Positions 18,430-28,309 of a DNA stretch of 64,000 nt are shown piece after piece. The DNA is from Macrosoma leucophasiata (lineage: Eukaryota; Arthropoda; Insecta; Lepidoptera; Hedylidae): NCBI GenBank assembly GCA_036365455.1, contig JAWQUS010000002.1:8556001-8620000 (forward strand). Direction: 5' to 3'. How positions within the stretch are numbered: position 1 is the stretch's first letter; the number at the start of each line of letters is the position of its first letter. Made by a program: the position numbers and the translations under genes. The notes beneath the pieces are model-generated. The model was not told the origin of the DNA. It ran no database searches and was given only the letters and a program-made list of their open reading frames with translations.

Positions 18430-18946
18430 GACCCTATTGCTCCCTCTAATGGAGGAGAATTTTTTCCACCAGTGTAGTCAGTCAACCGAACAATGGCCAT
18501 CTGGCTGACTGCTGAACATAGGCCTCCCCCGGAGACTTCCACAATTACCTATTCTGGGCGGTCTGCATCCAACGGCTCCCGGCAACCTTGATTAGGTCGT
18601 CGGTCCATCTCGTGGGGGGCCGTCCTGTACTGCGTCTTCCTACACGTGGTCGCTACTCGAGAACCTTTCGTACCCATCGGTTATCAGTTCGTCGAACGAT
18701 GTGGCCTGTCCATTGCCACTTCAACGTACTAATACTCCGGGCTATGTCGGTTACTTTGTATCTTCTACGAATATCTCCGTTCCTGATCCTGTCCCGTAGA
18801 GAAAGTCCGAGCATAACCCTCTTCATAGCTCGTTTAGCGACTTTGAGCTTTTTAATTAGACCAACACTAAAAGACCACGTCTCAGAGCCATATGTCATCA
18901 CTGGTAACACACATGCATTAAAACTATTCAGAACTAACGCATCCAT
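18430..18946 (-). pseudogene. LINE reverse-transcriptase C-terminus, decayed (minus)
   Basis: A 97-residue open stretch reads VLPVMTYGSETWSFSVGLIK, KLKVAKRAMKRVMLGLSLRD and LKWQWTGHIVRRTDNRW, then hits a stop; after it TGRPPTRWTDDLIK and GSRWMQ follow. This is the familiar C-terminal region of lepidopteran LINE polymerases (GSETW ... GHIARR). The 5' side ends abruptly at 18946 against another LINE piece on the other strand. Confidence 0.8.
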
Positions 18947-19270
18947 ACTTCAAGAACTCGATATCAAGCAGCGTCTATCCTCTGTGGCCCAGTCTCGAAT
19001 TCTTACGTTTTTCGGACACGTTTCGAAACGGTGTGAACACTTCATAGAGCGCTGTAGATGACGTGGTAGATCTCTGACGCATTGGGCCGACCAAATTAAA
19101 GCCGCTACTAAGAAGTCTTTCTACGAGTGCACCCGAAACGCATCGGTACGCGGCGGGTTGTGAAGCAAGCCACCAACCCTGAAGTGACAACCACAACGAC
19201 TCTGTCAAGAGTCTAACGACCAAGAAGAAGGAGATATACCCCATAAGAGACTTGGCGTGAAGATACAAAC
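18947..19270 (+). pseudogene. LINE reverse-transcriptase C-terminus, decayed (plus)
   Basis: Plus-strand translation gives LDIKQRLSSVAQSRILTFFG, HVSKRCEHFIE, a stop, then RGRSLTHWADQIK and FYECTRNA. It is a different LINE family from its neighbour and ends in an arrangement (GGCGTGAAGATACAAACATAC) that recalls the RTE-like tail at 21255. Confidence 0.7.
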
Positions 19271-20240
19271 ATACCACCCCACTTGACTATGGAGTCGAAA
19301 AACAGACGGCGTTCCATTACTTTTATTATCATGAAATCCTTACGTAATATCTTGTTTAATATCCACATTTCTTAAATGACGAGAATATAAAAAAGATACT
19401 AATAAGACATTTTTCGCTACAAGTTGGTAAGAATCGTGCGGGCCTTATTTTTCTCTCTGAGTGAGTACGGAATTTATGAGAGACCCCAAAGCAATAAAAT
19501 ACCTTGCGAGAAAATGAAGGAGCAAATCGCAATATATTTGTTCCTTGGTGGCTAGAAGAAACCCATTTTAGCCATTCGCACAAGAAAATATTATTTCTTA
19601 CTAACTATACAGGAAGGTGCTACATTTTCGAGGGGAGGTCCCTCGAAAATGTATTATATTTTGTTTTCCGTCTTTTGTTATCTTGTCGGTATGCTGCGAA
19701 CATAACCGGCCCTAATTGTTTCTGTATAATATATTTAATATTGCTTTGTTACAAATTATTTCTCCTCTATTGTGTACCCGTTTATTGAAGTGTTGCTTCT
19801 TTTCTTTTTGTTTGTTACCTTGCTACGAGCAATGGACTTGCTTCATTTTTGACAGTAGGTAATGATTGGCAGAAGTCACCACCAACCACCACCCGCTACT
19901 TATATCAATGCGAATGTAGATAGTTGTAGAAGCCCAGGAAGACTGGTCTTTCTTGGCGAAATAGTTCAGGTAGCCACCACTAGCCATTCAGTCAATCATT
20001 CGTACTCGTATAAGATTACAGCGAATGCTTACACAGACTCGTATTTGCTTTACCCAGAAATACGTAATGCATATGGCGCCGAACGTTTTATTTGCAAAGA
20101 CATAAAATTTAGAAAATGGAACGATTTAATACACAACATTAATTTATTTATATAGATATATACCTAATAGAATAAGATATAGAGTATATCTGTTTATACT
20201 ATAAATTTACAACAAGAGAAACATTAATCTCGTATTGAAA
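19270..20240. other. AT-rich region, one LINE scrap and one hairpin
   Basis: TACATTTTCGAGGG at 19621 is mirrored 5 nt later. At 19900-19950 the words INANVDSCRSPGR echo the RTE-like C-terminus (NANVDGCRGPGR). I see nothing else. Confidence 0.45.
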
Positions 20241-20242
20241 TG

Positions 20243-20708
20243 TAAAGGAGATGTTGCGAGCTCGGCTCTGGTTCGTACACGTCTTCAAAAAATGGGTAAA
20301 TTAAAGAAGAATCCGAAAAAAATACAATTAAATTATTCAAGAATATATTTTAGAGTTACAACCACATTAAATTTAAACGATTTTATCATTTTCAACTATG
20401 TTAAACATACAGCCGACACTTGGGATCAATCAATTTTGATAGTATTTAGAAAATATTACTTTTTTCTCCAAGTACTTTATTCAAAATACAATTTTAAAAT
20501 GAAAATGTCAAAATCACATCGCCCCCCATATTCGCCATGTTGGTTTTGAGTTGCAATTCTAACTGCAAATAATGTTTTGTAACTGCAAACAAAGCTAAAT
20601 AAGTGAATATATGCAGTAAAAAACGTTTTTATATTGATTTTGCCTTTTTAATGATATTGTGTACAATACATGGCCGGAGGTCCATACATTTTTGCAACAT
20701 CTCCTTTA
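20243..20708. mobile_element. MITE-like element with 15-bp inverted ends
   Basis: TAAAGGAGATGTTGC at the left end is exactly mirrored by GCAACATCTCCTTTA at the right. Both ends start with TA, so a TA target as in Tc1/mariner elements is plausible. 466 bp, AT-rich, no transposase. The plus-strand frame inside it has no recognisable content. Confidence 0.65.
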
Positions 20709-21073
20709 GGCTTCTTTCATGAGACAGGCGTTTTGTAATGGCATCCTGCAATCCTTAAATAAGCGCGCATTAAAAATATTTTTCTATTTAAACCTGAATA
20801 AGAGTCAAGTTTTTGTGGAAAACAGAGAAGAAATAATTTTAAAAAAGTTTTCAATTCTCAAGAGGACACAAAACTCAGAATTATTATTGTGCTATTACCA
20901 GGTAAGCATTGAATTTACAACACTATTGTGGTACTTCTTTCGCTCTATTGTTATAAAAAAGGCCAATAAATTACTTTTCAAAGATGAAACAACTATGTGA
21001 ATGCATTCTATCAAAAACAAAACGACTTAAGATTTCACGACAACTCATCGGCTATTTCAAGCATATATAATAG

Positions 21074-21146
21074 GCCGGGATAGCTCAGTCGGTAGAGCAT
21101 TGGACTTTTAATCCAAGGGTTCAGGGTTCAAGTCACTGTTCGGGCG
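21074..21146 (+). tRNA. tRNA-Lys (TTT), two stem mismatches, possibly a pseudogene
   Basis: 73 nt with the complete cloverleaf order: D arm AGCTCAGTCGGTAGAGC, anticodon arm TTGGACTTTTAATCCAA with anticodon TTT, T arm beginning CAGGGTTCAAGT, and a run of T from 21148 as pol III terminator. Compared with the usual animal tRNA-Lys-TTT the acceptor stem has a G4-G69 clash and the T stem a G52-A62 clash, and the end of the B box is altered. It may still be transcribed, but these changes argue for a decaying copy. It lies about 100 bp from the 3' end of the LINE at 21255. Confidence 0.8.
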
Positions 21147-21254
21147 CTTTTTTAGTTTCGTAGATTTGTATAAGATGTGGGTACAGGTTTCATATATTTC
21201 ATATTTTATTTTCACACGATATAAAATACAGTTTTTTACATACACTCCTTAATT

Positions 21255-23810
21255 GTATGTATGTATGTATCTTCACGCCAGGTCCCTAACGGGGTAGGCA
21301 GAGAGTGTAGAGCGCCAGACATCCCGGTTCTGACAAACCTCTCGTGCCTCGTCTACCTTCATCATTCTCTTCATACATGCACGCCGATTCCTAAGACTTT
21401 TGACACCACCATCAGACAGAACTCGACCTATTTGGTCATGGTAGGTCAGCCTTGGTCTTCCTGGGCCTCTGCAACCATCCACATTCGCATTGTATATCTG
21501 TTTAGTCATTCGCTCATTCGACATTCTTTCTATATGCCCGAACCATCGGAGCATGCCTTTTTTCATTTTTACACCGATACTATCATTCACACAAAGTCTC
21601 TTTCTTACATCTTCATTACGAACGCGATCGGTGAGTGATACACCGCAGATCTTGCGCAAAGATCTCATCTCGACCGCGTTCAACTTACTTTCATGCTCTT
21701 TCCTGCATACCCAGCTCTCGCTTCCATATAAAAGCGTTGGAGTAAGTACAGCATTATGTACGGCTAGTCGAGCCCGCTGGCTGAGATGTTTAGATTCTAG
21801 CAGCTTACCCAACGCTCCATTCACGCAATTCCCAGCAAGCACTCTTCTTTCTATGTCAGTGGTGTAACTACCATCCTTGCTAAAAGCACATCCAAGATAT
21901 ACAATTTCATCAACCTGTTCTAACACTGCATCATCTACTACTACCCTTGCATTTGTTCTCTGTTCATCTCTTTCAAATACTAATACTTTAGTTTTATCCA
22001 CATTCAATTGTAAGCCTTTCTCCATACAATCCTCTTTCATGACTGTGACTAGTGCTTGTAGCCCAGATGGTGTAGAGCTAACAATTACCGCATCATCTGC
22101 GTAAAGCAGACAGTTCACCACTAAGTCACCCATACGCACTCCCACATCCATCAACTTCACCCTCTGGAGGCATTTGTCCAGATATATAATAAACAGCCTA
22201 GACGAAAGCACGCAACCCTGTTTGACACCGATGTTAACCAGGGTGACATGTTACCATCTACCCGCACACATGCTTGACAGCCCACATACGTGGACTGTAT
22301 TGCACGGAGCAGACTGCCATCAATACCATACTCTGGCAAAATGTCCCACAGCTCCTTTCGTAATACCCTATCAAACGCCTTCTCCAAATCCACAAAACCG
22401 CAGAAAACCTTCTGGCTCACAGCCAGATGCTTCTCTACGATGTTGCGGAGGGAGAAAACTTGATCCATACATCCTCTTCCAGATCTGAAACCACCCTGTG
22501 CATCCCACAACAACCCGTTGGACTTCTCTTTCATTCTTCTTTCTAAGACTTTCCCATACACTTTAGCTGCCAAACTGATCAAACTGATCGCTCGATAGCT
22601 GGTGCAGTCCATACGTGAACCCTTGCCTTTATACAAAGGCACGATGACCGCACACCGCCAATCCTTTGGGATTCTTCCGGACCTCCAGCAAAGGTTGCAC
22701 AACACCCAGAAAGAATCCCAAAGGGCAGCACCACCATATTTGATCATTTCGGCAGAAACCTGATCAATACCCGCAGCCTTACCACATTTCAAACTTCGTA
22801 TCGCCCTTACAATCTCATCTATTGTTATATCCTCACAAGCCGGCACCGTCAAGTCAGCAACTCCGGCGTCGGGGTTGTGAGCATAATCATACATTTCCCC
22901 ATAATACTCGCTCCATCGTTTTAACACATCTTGCGTGTTCTCAAGAATGTCACCCAACTTAGATTTTATTCTATTCATTCCAGAAACTGGAGAAGAGCTT
23001 CTAGACTTTTTCACCTCCCTCCAATAGAGTTTGATGTTAGTCTCAAAGCTCTTCGCCAGTCTCTCATCAGCTTCCACTTTATCTCTCTCACGCTTTTCAT
23101 TCACTAAAATCTTGGTGTCATTCTTGAGCCGACGGTAAATTTCTCTCTTCTCATCTCTCATACCATTATTCATTTGCAAAGATGCTACATAATCCAGCCA
23201 TGCTTTCTTCTTTCTTTCAACGGAGTCTTGCACCTCCTTGTCCCACCACGCATCCCCTTTCAAGGATTTGCGTATCTTTGCATAACCACATACTTCTTTC
23301 GCAACTTCCACCATACTATCTTTCATAACTTGCCAACATTCATCCACGTCCAAGTCCGTAAGACAAACCTTGTCTAACTTTTCACGGACTTGACGTTCAT
23401 ACACTCTCCTTGCACTAATGTCTTGTAACTTTTCACTCTTTATTCTTTCAAGTCCCCCGAGAGGCACACGGACACGCCAATGTCGCCATTTCTTGAACAG
23501 ACCCCTAAACCGGCTTATTACCAAGTAGTGATCTGTATCAAGAGTGGGACCTCTGTAGGCTCTAGTGTCCATCAGGCTCTTCCGAAGACGACTATCAACC
23601 ATGATCAAATCAATCATACTTTTTTGTTCATTCCTCCTCCATGTATACGTGTGAATGTCCTTATGACGGAATTCTGTGTTAGACACAAGGAGACTTCGTT
23701 CCAAGCATACGTCAAGTATCAGCTTACCAGCATCATTTACTCTTCTATCACCATATGGACCTAGAACGGCCTCGTATCCTGGCCGCCTGGTCCCGACCCA
23801 GCCATTCATT
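21255..23810 (-). mobile_element. RTE-like LINE, 5'-truncated, 2556 bp, with target duplication
   Basis: The element reads right to left and ends in the ATACATACATAC tail at 21255-21270. The direct repeats CACTCCTTAATT at 21243-21254 and 23811-23822 are a 12-bp target duplication that fixes both ends. Truncation lies inside the endonuclease domain. Shorter copies with the same 3' end are at 3529, 44273, 49083, 51009, 54553 and 58308. Confidence 0.93.
21273..23809 (-). pseudogene. RTE-like endonuclease/reverse transcriptase, one frameshift
   Basis: Two overlapping frames, 23809-22157 (550 codons) and 22211-21273 (312 codons), together give one LINE polyprotein. In order: the C-terminal half of the endonuclease (DTDHYLV near residue 92); reverse transcriptase with GIDQVSAEMIKYGG, FVDLEKAFDRV (motif A), GVKQGCVLSSRLF (motif B) and LLYADDAVIVSS (catalytic YADD); then a C-terminal domain (LLYGSESWVC, LRWFGHIERM, GRGP-like GRPRLTYHD) ending at RDLA. 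The frame changes near 22240, between the fingers and motif B, where a single base has been gained or lost. The enzyme would nick DNA and copy the element RNA at the target. This copy is inactive but the rest of the frame is clean. Clade call (RTE-like) is from memory of the C-terminal wording. Confidence 0.9.
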
Positions 23811-23822
23811 CACTCCTTAATT

Positions 23823-24490
23823 GATTTCAAAAAATTAGTTTACTGATCGATCTTGAAAATTAAACGACGGAGATGTGGATGTTTTTTTTATACATACCTA
23901 CATAACCGCTTTAATTTTTAATTTTAAGATAGTATATTGAATAAGTATGTTATGCATATACAAATGTAATCTGTATGAATGAGATAAACCAGAACTATTA
24001 GTATCTCTACTAGCATGTACTAAAAAGCTGCAATTAGGCATGAATAGACTAAATAATGAACTCAATTAAAAATTTTACACAATTGAATTGAAGACACAAA
24101 TCCAAACACCGGACAGTAATATTCATTATACGTAGTAATAATAGATGTACGTAAGTGTAATTGTCTCGTTCACCTCTTTAATTGTTAGTACGTAGTACCT
24201 CTTTTTAGTTCTTAGCTATGTTTTGAACAATTTTACCCATTTTCAGCTGCATGGGTGTATCTTCACTCTTGTGAAGTTTTTTATAGTCACTATAGTGGCC
24301 TCGGTAAAAGACCGCATAGCACGTCATTGATGTCTTGGAATTGGTAGGACTATAATGTGAGACGCAACTTGCGTCGACACCTAAGCACCCTCCTACCTCT
24401 CAAGCACGGCTGTGATAGACAGATAGACGCAAAAATGATAGTTAAAAGGCTCTGTTTGTTTTAAGGTTAAATATCTGTAATTACCATAAA
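23823..24490. other. AT-rich sequence without recognised features
   Basis: No coding, splice or repeat signal that I can name. Confidence 0.4.
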
Positions 24491-24774
24491 CTTTTTTTAT
24501 GTAATGGAAGTGGCAAACAAGCATGCAGTTCACATTGATGTTAAGTGATGACTGCAGCCTATAGACACCCACACAAAGAACAAGGTCAAAATGCAGATGC
24601 GTTACCACTCCTGAGGCCTAAGGTGTTGTGCCTCTGTGCCGAAAATTACAGGGCCGTACATTACCACCTGACCGGAACACAGTAGTGCTGAACACTACCA
24701 TTTAGCGGCAAGTATATTAGGTAATACGGTGGTGCCTACACCCGCTAGCTACGTCACTGGAGCTCTACCACCAG
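24491..24774 (-). repeat. Family A SINE-like repeat, full length
   Basis: Antisense copy from CTTTTTTTATGTAATGG to GAGCTCTACCACCAG. Confidence 0.85.
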
Positions 24775-25047
24775 TAAACTACCACTAACTTACTATATAT
24801 TTTGTTTCTACGTGAACCGTAAACTCTACGGCAACAAAATAGAAATATCATTAAAAATTATGCGTATAAATATGGCACTTCGAAAACAGTGGCGGCGTGC
24901 GAGAGCATTAACTTACATAATATTATGTAAGTTAGCTTTGTTATTATGTTATTCGCTCTTGCCATATTAATTAGGGTATGCATTGTAAATGAAGAAGAAC
25001 AAACCATATTACTATCAAGGTTCAAACGAAAACTTAAGAAATACAAA

Positions 25048-25110
25048 CCTAGATATTAATTTATTTATGCACTTTATTGTATAAAGTGCATAAATTTATT
25101 AATATCTAGT
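25048..25110. repeat. Hairpin with 29-bp arms
   Basis: CTAGATATTAATTTATTTAT followed by GCACTTTAT is mirrored after TGT. Two internal mismatches. Likely a small foldback element. Confidence 0.6.
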
Positions 25111-25324
25111 TTAACAATAGTAATAGTAAAAGAGTAATCAAAAGTTTTTACAATTTGTTCATTATTTGTTTAGTTGTAGGTATCCACTGTGTGTGTCTCT
25201 CTGTACCGGTAAACAAATTTTTGATACTAGATATTTGTATTAAGTTTAGATTTTGCGAATCAATCTAGCTTAATGTTACATAGAAATTAAAATTATAATA
25301 GAAAGGATTTCCCTTAATAATACA

Positions 25325-25450
25325 ACACTTCACAGTTCCAGCTTTGTATCCAGTTCATTTCTTGTCCAAGTAGTCCGTTTGTGGAATGCTCTTCCAGAGG
25401 ATATACGTAAGATCACAAAATAACGTTCAAATAAAAGGTTCAGGAATATT
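25325..25450 (+). pseudogene. LINE polymerase C-terminal scrap
   Basis: Plus-strand codons read VQVVRLWNALPEDIRKI and, after a frame break, FRNIF. RLWNALP is the standard ending of CR1/jockey-type LINE proteins. Too short to classify further. Confidence 0.5.
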
Positions 25451-25771
25451 TTCCGAACGTAAAATTTTTGTAAAAATATATATATTTATTGTATTAATAT
25501 AATAATATATTTATTGAACTTTACATATTTATTTATGTAGATTATTTTGTAGGTAGGTACATGTATTATTTTATGTATGTACGTATATTCTTATATCTAT
25601 GTATGTATGAAAGTATTAATAGTGTAAACATTAAGGTTTCATTATAAGCATCTCTATTTTTTTTTGCTAATGCCGCTCACCATTTTCTTTTCCATACTAC
25701 CAATGGTTGACTGGTAGAGAATGCTTTTAGCGTTAAGTCCGCCATTTGTTCCAATATTTATATTGTGGCAA

Positions 25772-26830
25772 CTAGCAGCTGCCCGCAACGTCGTCTGCGT
25801 GAAGGCTCTACAGCACCAAACATACCTAATACGCCAGTGTCGCTTTAGCATTATAAGTAAACAACTTTTAAAATAGTATTAAATCAAAAGTATAAGTTTT
25901 TTTGCAAGCGAAGCAAGTGAAGGGAGTCATATGGGAATCCTGCTGAGTTCAGTAGTATTATTACATATTCTCTGGTTCAGACATAAGATGTGACTGAAGG
26001 AAATAGACAAAATAATGCAAGAATATATTCCCGGACACAAAAGAGTAAAAATACGTACAAAGGTATCAAACCTTATAACATCTTCCTATAAACTACGTTG
26101 GTAGTTATTCTGCCAGAAGCCAAAATTAAAAAAGCGACAGGACTGGTAACGCGTTAGCAAGCGATGTACAGTTGCCCGTGTGAGAAGCAACTTGTCCTGA
26201 GGTTAACACCCGCTGACCTCAGTGTCTGCCCCTGCGACTTATTGATGGTCATCGCGAAGCAAACATTCAACTGTACGCGCTTGAACTGGAATGTGTAGTT
26301 ATGCGGTATGAGGGGAATGCGTGGTATAAATACTGCCTCGCCAATTCGCCGAAGTTGTATAACGGGACCCGGCCGTTATACAACTTCGGAGGAGATAAGT
26401 TCCGAAGAAGCATAATCGGGACACCTACCTTCAGCTTGATGGTATGCGATGAAAGTCCGCTTGCTGACAGGAAGTTCAGAAATGCCATGGGATAATGTGT
26501 GGCGTCATCTTGCTCGACGACAGTATTTATGGAGGTATAGACCACTTCATTGCCTATTAATTGCTGCAGCCTGATCATTTTTGGGCGGCGAAATGGCCCG
26601 CTTACACACCCAAAACGTCGTATTCTGCTGGTGCAGTATACGACTAATGTCCCCGTAGACACCGAGAATGAGTTCTTCTCACCTGGATACGTCTCTGGTC
26701 GAGGGTTCTGGAAACACCACCTATCCACCTCTCTCTTCTGGTAGAGTGCTTCCGCGAAGACTTAGAAAGACATCGGAAAATTCTTGAGCAGGTGCATTGT
26801 CGTCGAGCCGAGCTCTCATATTAATGGTCA
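25772..26830 (-). mobile_element. Helitron, 3' part, second copy
   Basis: Ends at 25772 with GGGCAGCTGCTAG followed by T on the minus strand, the same terminus as 1433. The body parallels 431-1433 almost throughout. Its 5' side stops at about 26830, where a family B repeat begins. A 21-bp scrap of family C is inserted at about 25962-25983. Confidence 0.88.
26140..26826 (-). pseudogene. Helitron helicase remnant, second copy
   Basis: A 153-codon open stretch (26728-26267) includes IRLQQLIGNEVVYTSINTVV, DDATHYPMAFLNFLSASGLS and HTIKLKVGVPIMLLRNLSPP. Farther on, CFAMTINKSQGQ appears in another frame. It matches the copy at 431-1110 closely and is broken at similar places. At 26350-26386 a 17-bp word (CGAAGTTGTATAACGGG) is present twice as an inverted pair, only once in the other copy. 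Confidence 0.85.
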
Positions 26831-26966
26831 TGGTAATGTGCCCGGAGATGTCAACAGGCTCGCCACCTGTTACATGGGCCAAAACGTAACACCGGCGAAT
26901 CGTGGTTGTTTGCATGTATGCTTGAATGCATGCATTTATCTCTGCCTACCCCTTCGCGGATAACAG
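26826..26966 (+). repeat. Family B repeat with LINE-like 3' end
   Basis: About 140 bp: AATGTGCCCGGAGATGTCAA, then GGGCCAAAACGTAACACCGG, then CTCTGCCTACCCCTTCGCGG ATAACAGGCGTGAAG and a T-rich run. The last part resembles the LINE tail CTCTGCCTACCCCGTTAGGG ACCTGGCGTGAAG. Other copies: 37270-37425, 53695-53835, 61745-61880 (all reversed), 45545-45665 and 41010-41105. Confidence 0.7.
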
Positions 26967-27159
26967 GCGTGAAGTAAAGTTTTTTTTTTAAGTTTTCTAA
27001 GCGATAATTTTGTTAGGAATCGATATATCACTATGTCGATATTTATCGTTATGATGTTCGCATCCCTAGTAGCAGAGCCGGCGAATAGGAGAGAAATTCT
27101 GAATTCAAGTTATCTTGTGCTATCATCCGCGTCTCTCAGCGACTGCTGTTAACACTTTA

Positions 27160-27320
27160 GAGCGTTTCGCACCCGAAGAGGAGTTAACCCTAATATTTAT
27201 AGCCTGTCTTATTATGAACCTCGCACTATATTTCTCCAGTTTAGCCTTGTGAAGCATACTGTAATGTTTATATTTCATTTCAGAACTTTATGATTCACCT
27301 AGTGTAGAGGACGATGTCTC
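27160..27320 (+). repeat. Direct-repeat family E, copy 1
   Basis: CACCCGAAGAGGAGTTAACC, CTAATATTTATAGCCTG and CTATATTTCTCCAGTTTAG are repeated at 28048-28214 with moderate divergence. Nature unknown; not an LTR by any sign I can see. Confidence 0.6.
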
Positions 27321-28047
27321 TGTATCTGACATACAGACAGAAATATATTGAGTAGCTTAAAACGTCATCTTACAACATAAACATTTTAGATGTACTAAAT
27401 CGATATTGTTTTAAGCGATATTTTTAATCTCTACATATAAAAATTTAATGACGTTTAATTGACGACGACGAAATTAAATAGTACAATTAAACCCTTTTAA
27501 CTTTTTTTAGTTTGAAATATTTGTAGACAATTCCAAGAAAGGTTTAAAAGGTGAAAAAATATGAAGATGATGATTTACTGAAGACGATTATCTTTAATTT
27601 TAAGATTTTACAATTTTAAGAACAATTTCATGTTCCCATACATATAGGTCAAAACTATGACCTATTATTTAATTCTTGGCGTTTACAAGTTGATTTAATA
27701 AGCAAGTATGTGAAACTAACTACGACCTAAATACCTGTATACACCTAACTGCTCAATAGTTTGGACAGGATAAAAATTGGCTCCCGTACGTTTGCATATT
27801 CTATAGGCTTTATACTTACTGTTAGCGTTATTTTTTTCATTAAAACGCTCAATAAAAAATAGTTCAGTTAATTAAAAAAAAATAATTATTAATTAATTAT
27901 AGTCTGGCCAACATAAAAAGTGGCAACCCTAGTTTTTTTTAAATTTTTAACATATTTAATTACCTATAAGAAAAATTAGCCATTAAACGGATAGGTGAAG
28001 GTCACTCTTATATCGGATCCTCTACTATTGTGGTATCATCAGCGATT

Positions 28048-28214
28048 GCTGAGCATGTCACACCCGAAGAGGAGTTAACCTATCTAATATTTATATCCCG
28101 TTTTTGTATGAACCTCAAGCTATATTTCTCCAATTTAGAATTATGAGGCTTACGTACCTACTGTACAATATTTATATTTCAGTTCAGACCTTTTATTATG
28201 ATTTATTTAGTGTA
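28048..28214 (+). repeat. Direct-repeat family E, copy 2
   Basis: Second copy, 0.9 kb downstream of the first; followed by a GGCGCTTTTT-type simple tract at 28228-28305. Confidence 0.6.
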
Positions 28215-28309
28215 GATAACGATTTGTAAGTAAGAGCGCTTCTTCGGCGCTTTTTGGCGCCTTTTTATTCGGCGCGCTTACGGCACTCTTTTAGCGCTCT
28301 TTCGGCATA

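Noticed and set aside
21261..22488. Several plus-strand frames opposite the LINE.
   Set aside because: They are antisense shadows of the reverse-transcriptase frame.
27160..28214. Direct repeats as LTRs of a retrovirus-like element.
   Set aside because: No TG...CA ends, primer binding site or gag-pol content between them.
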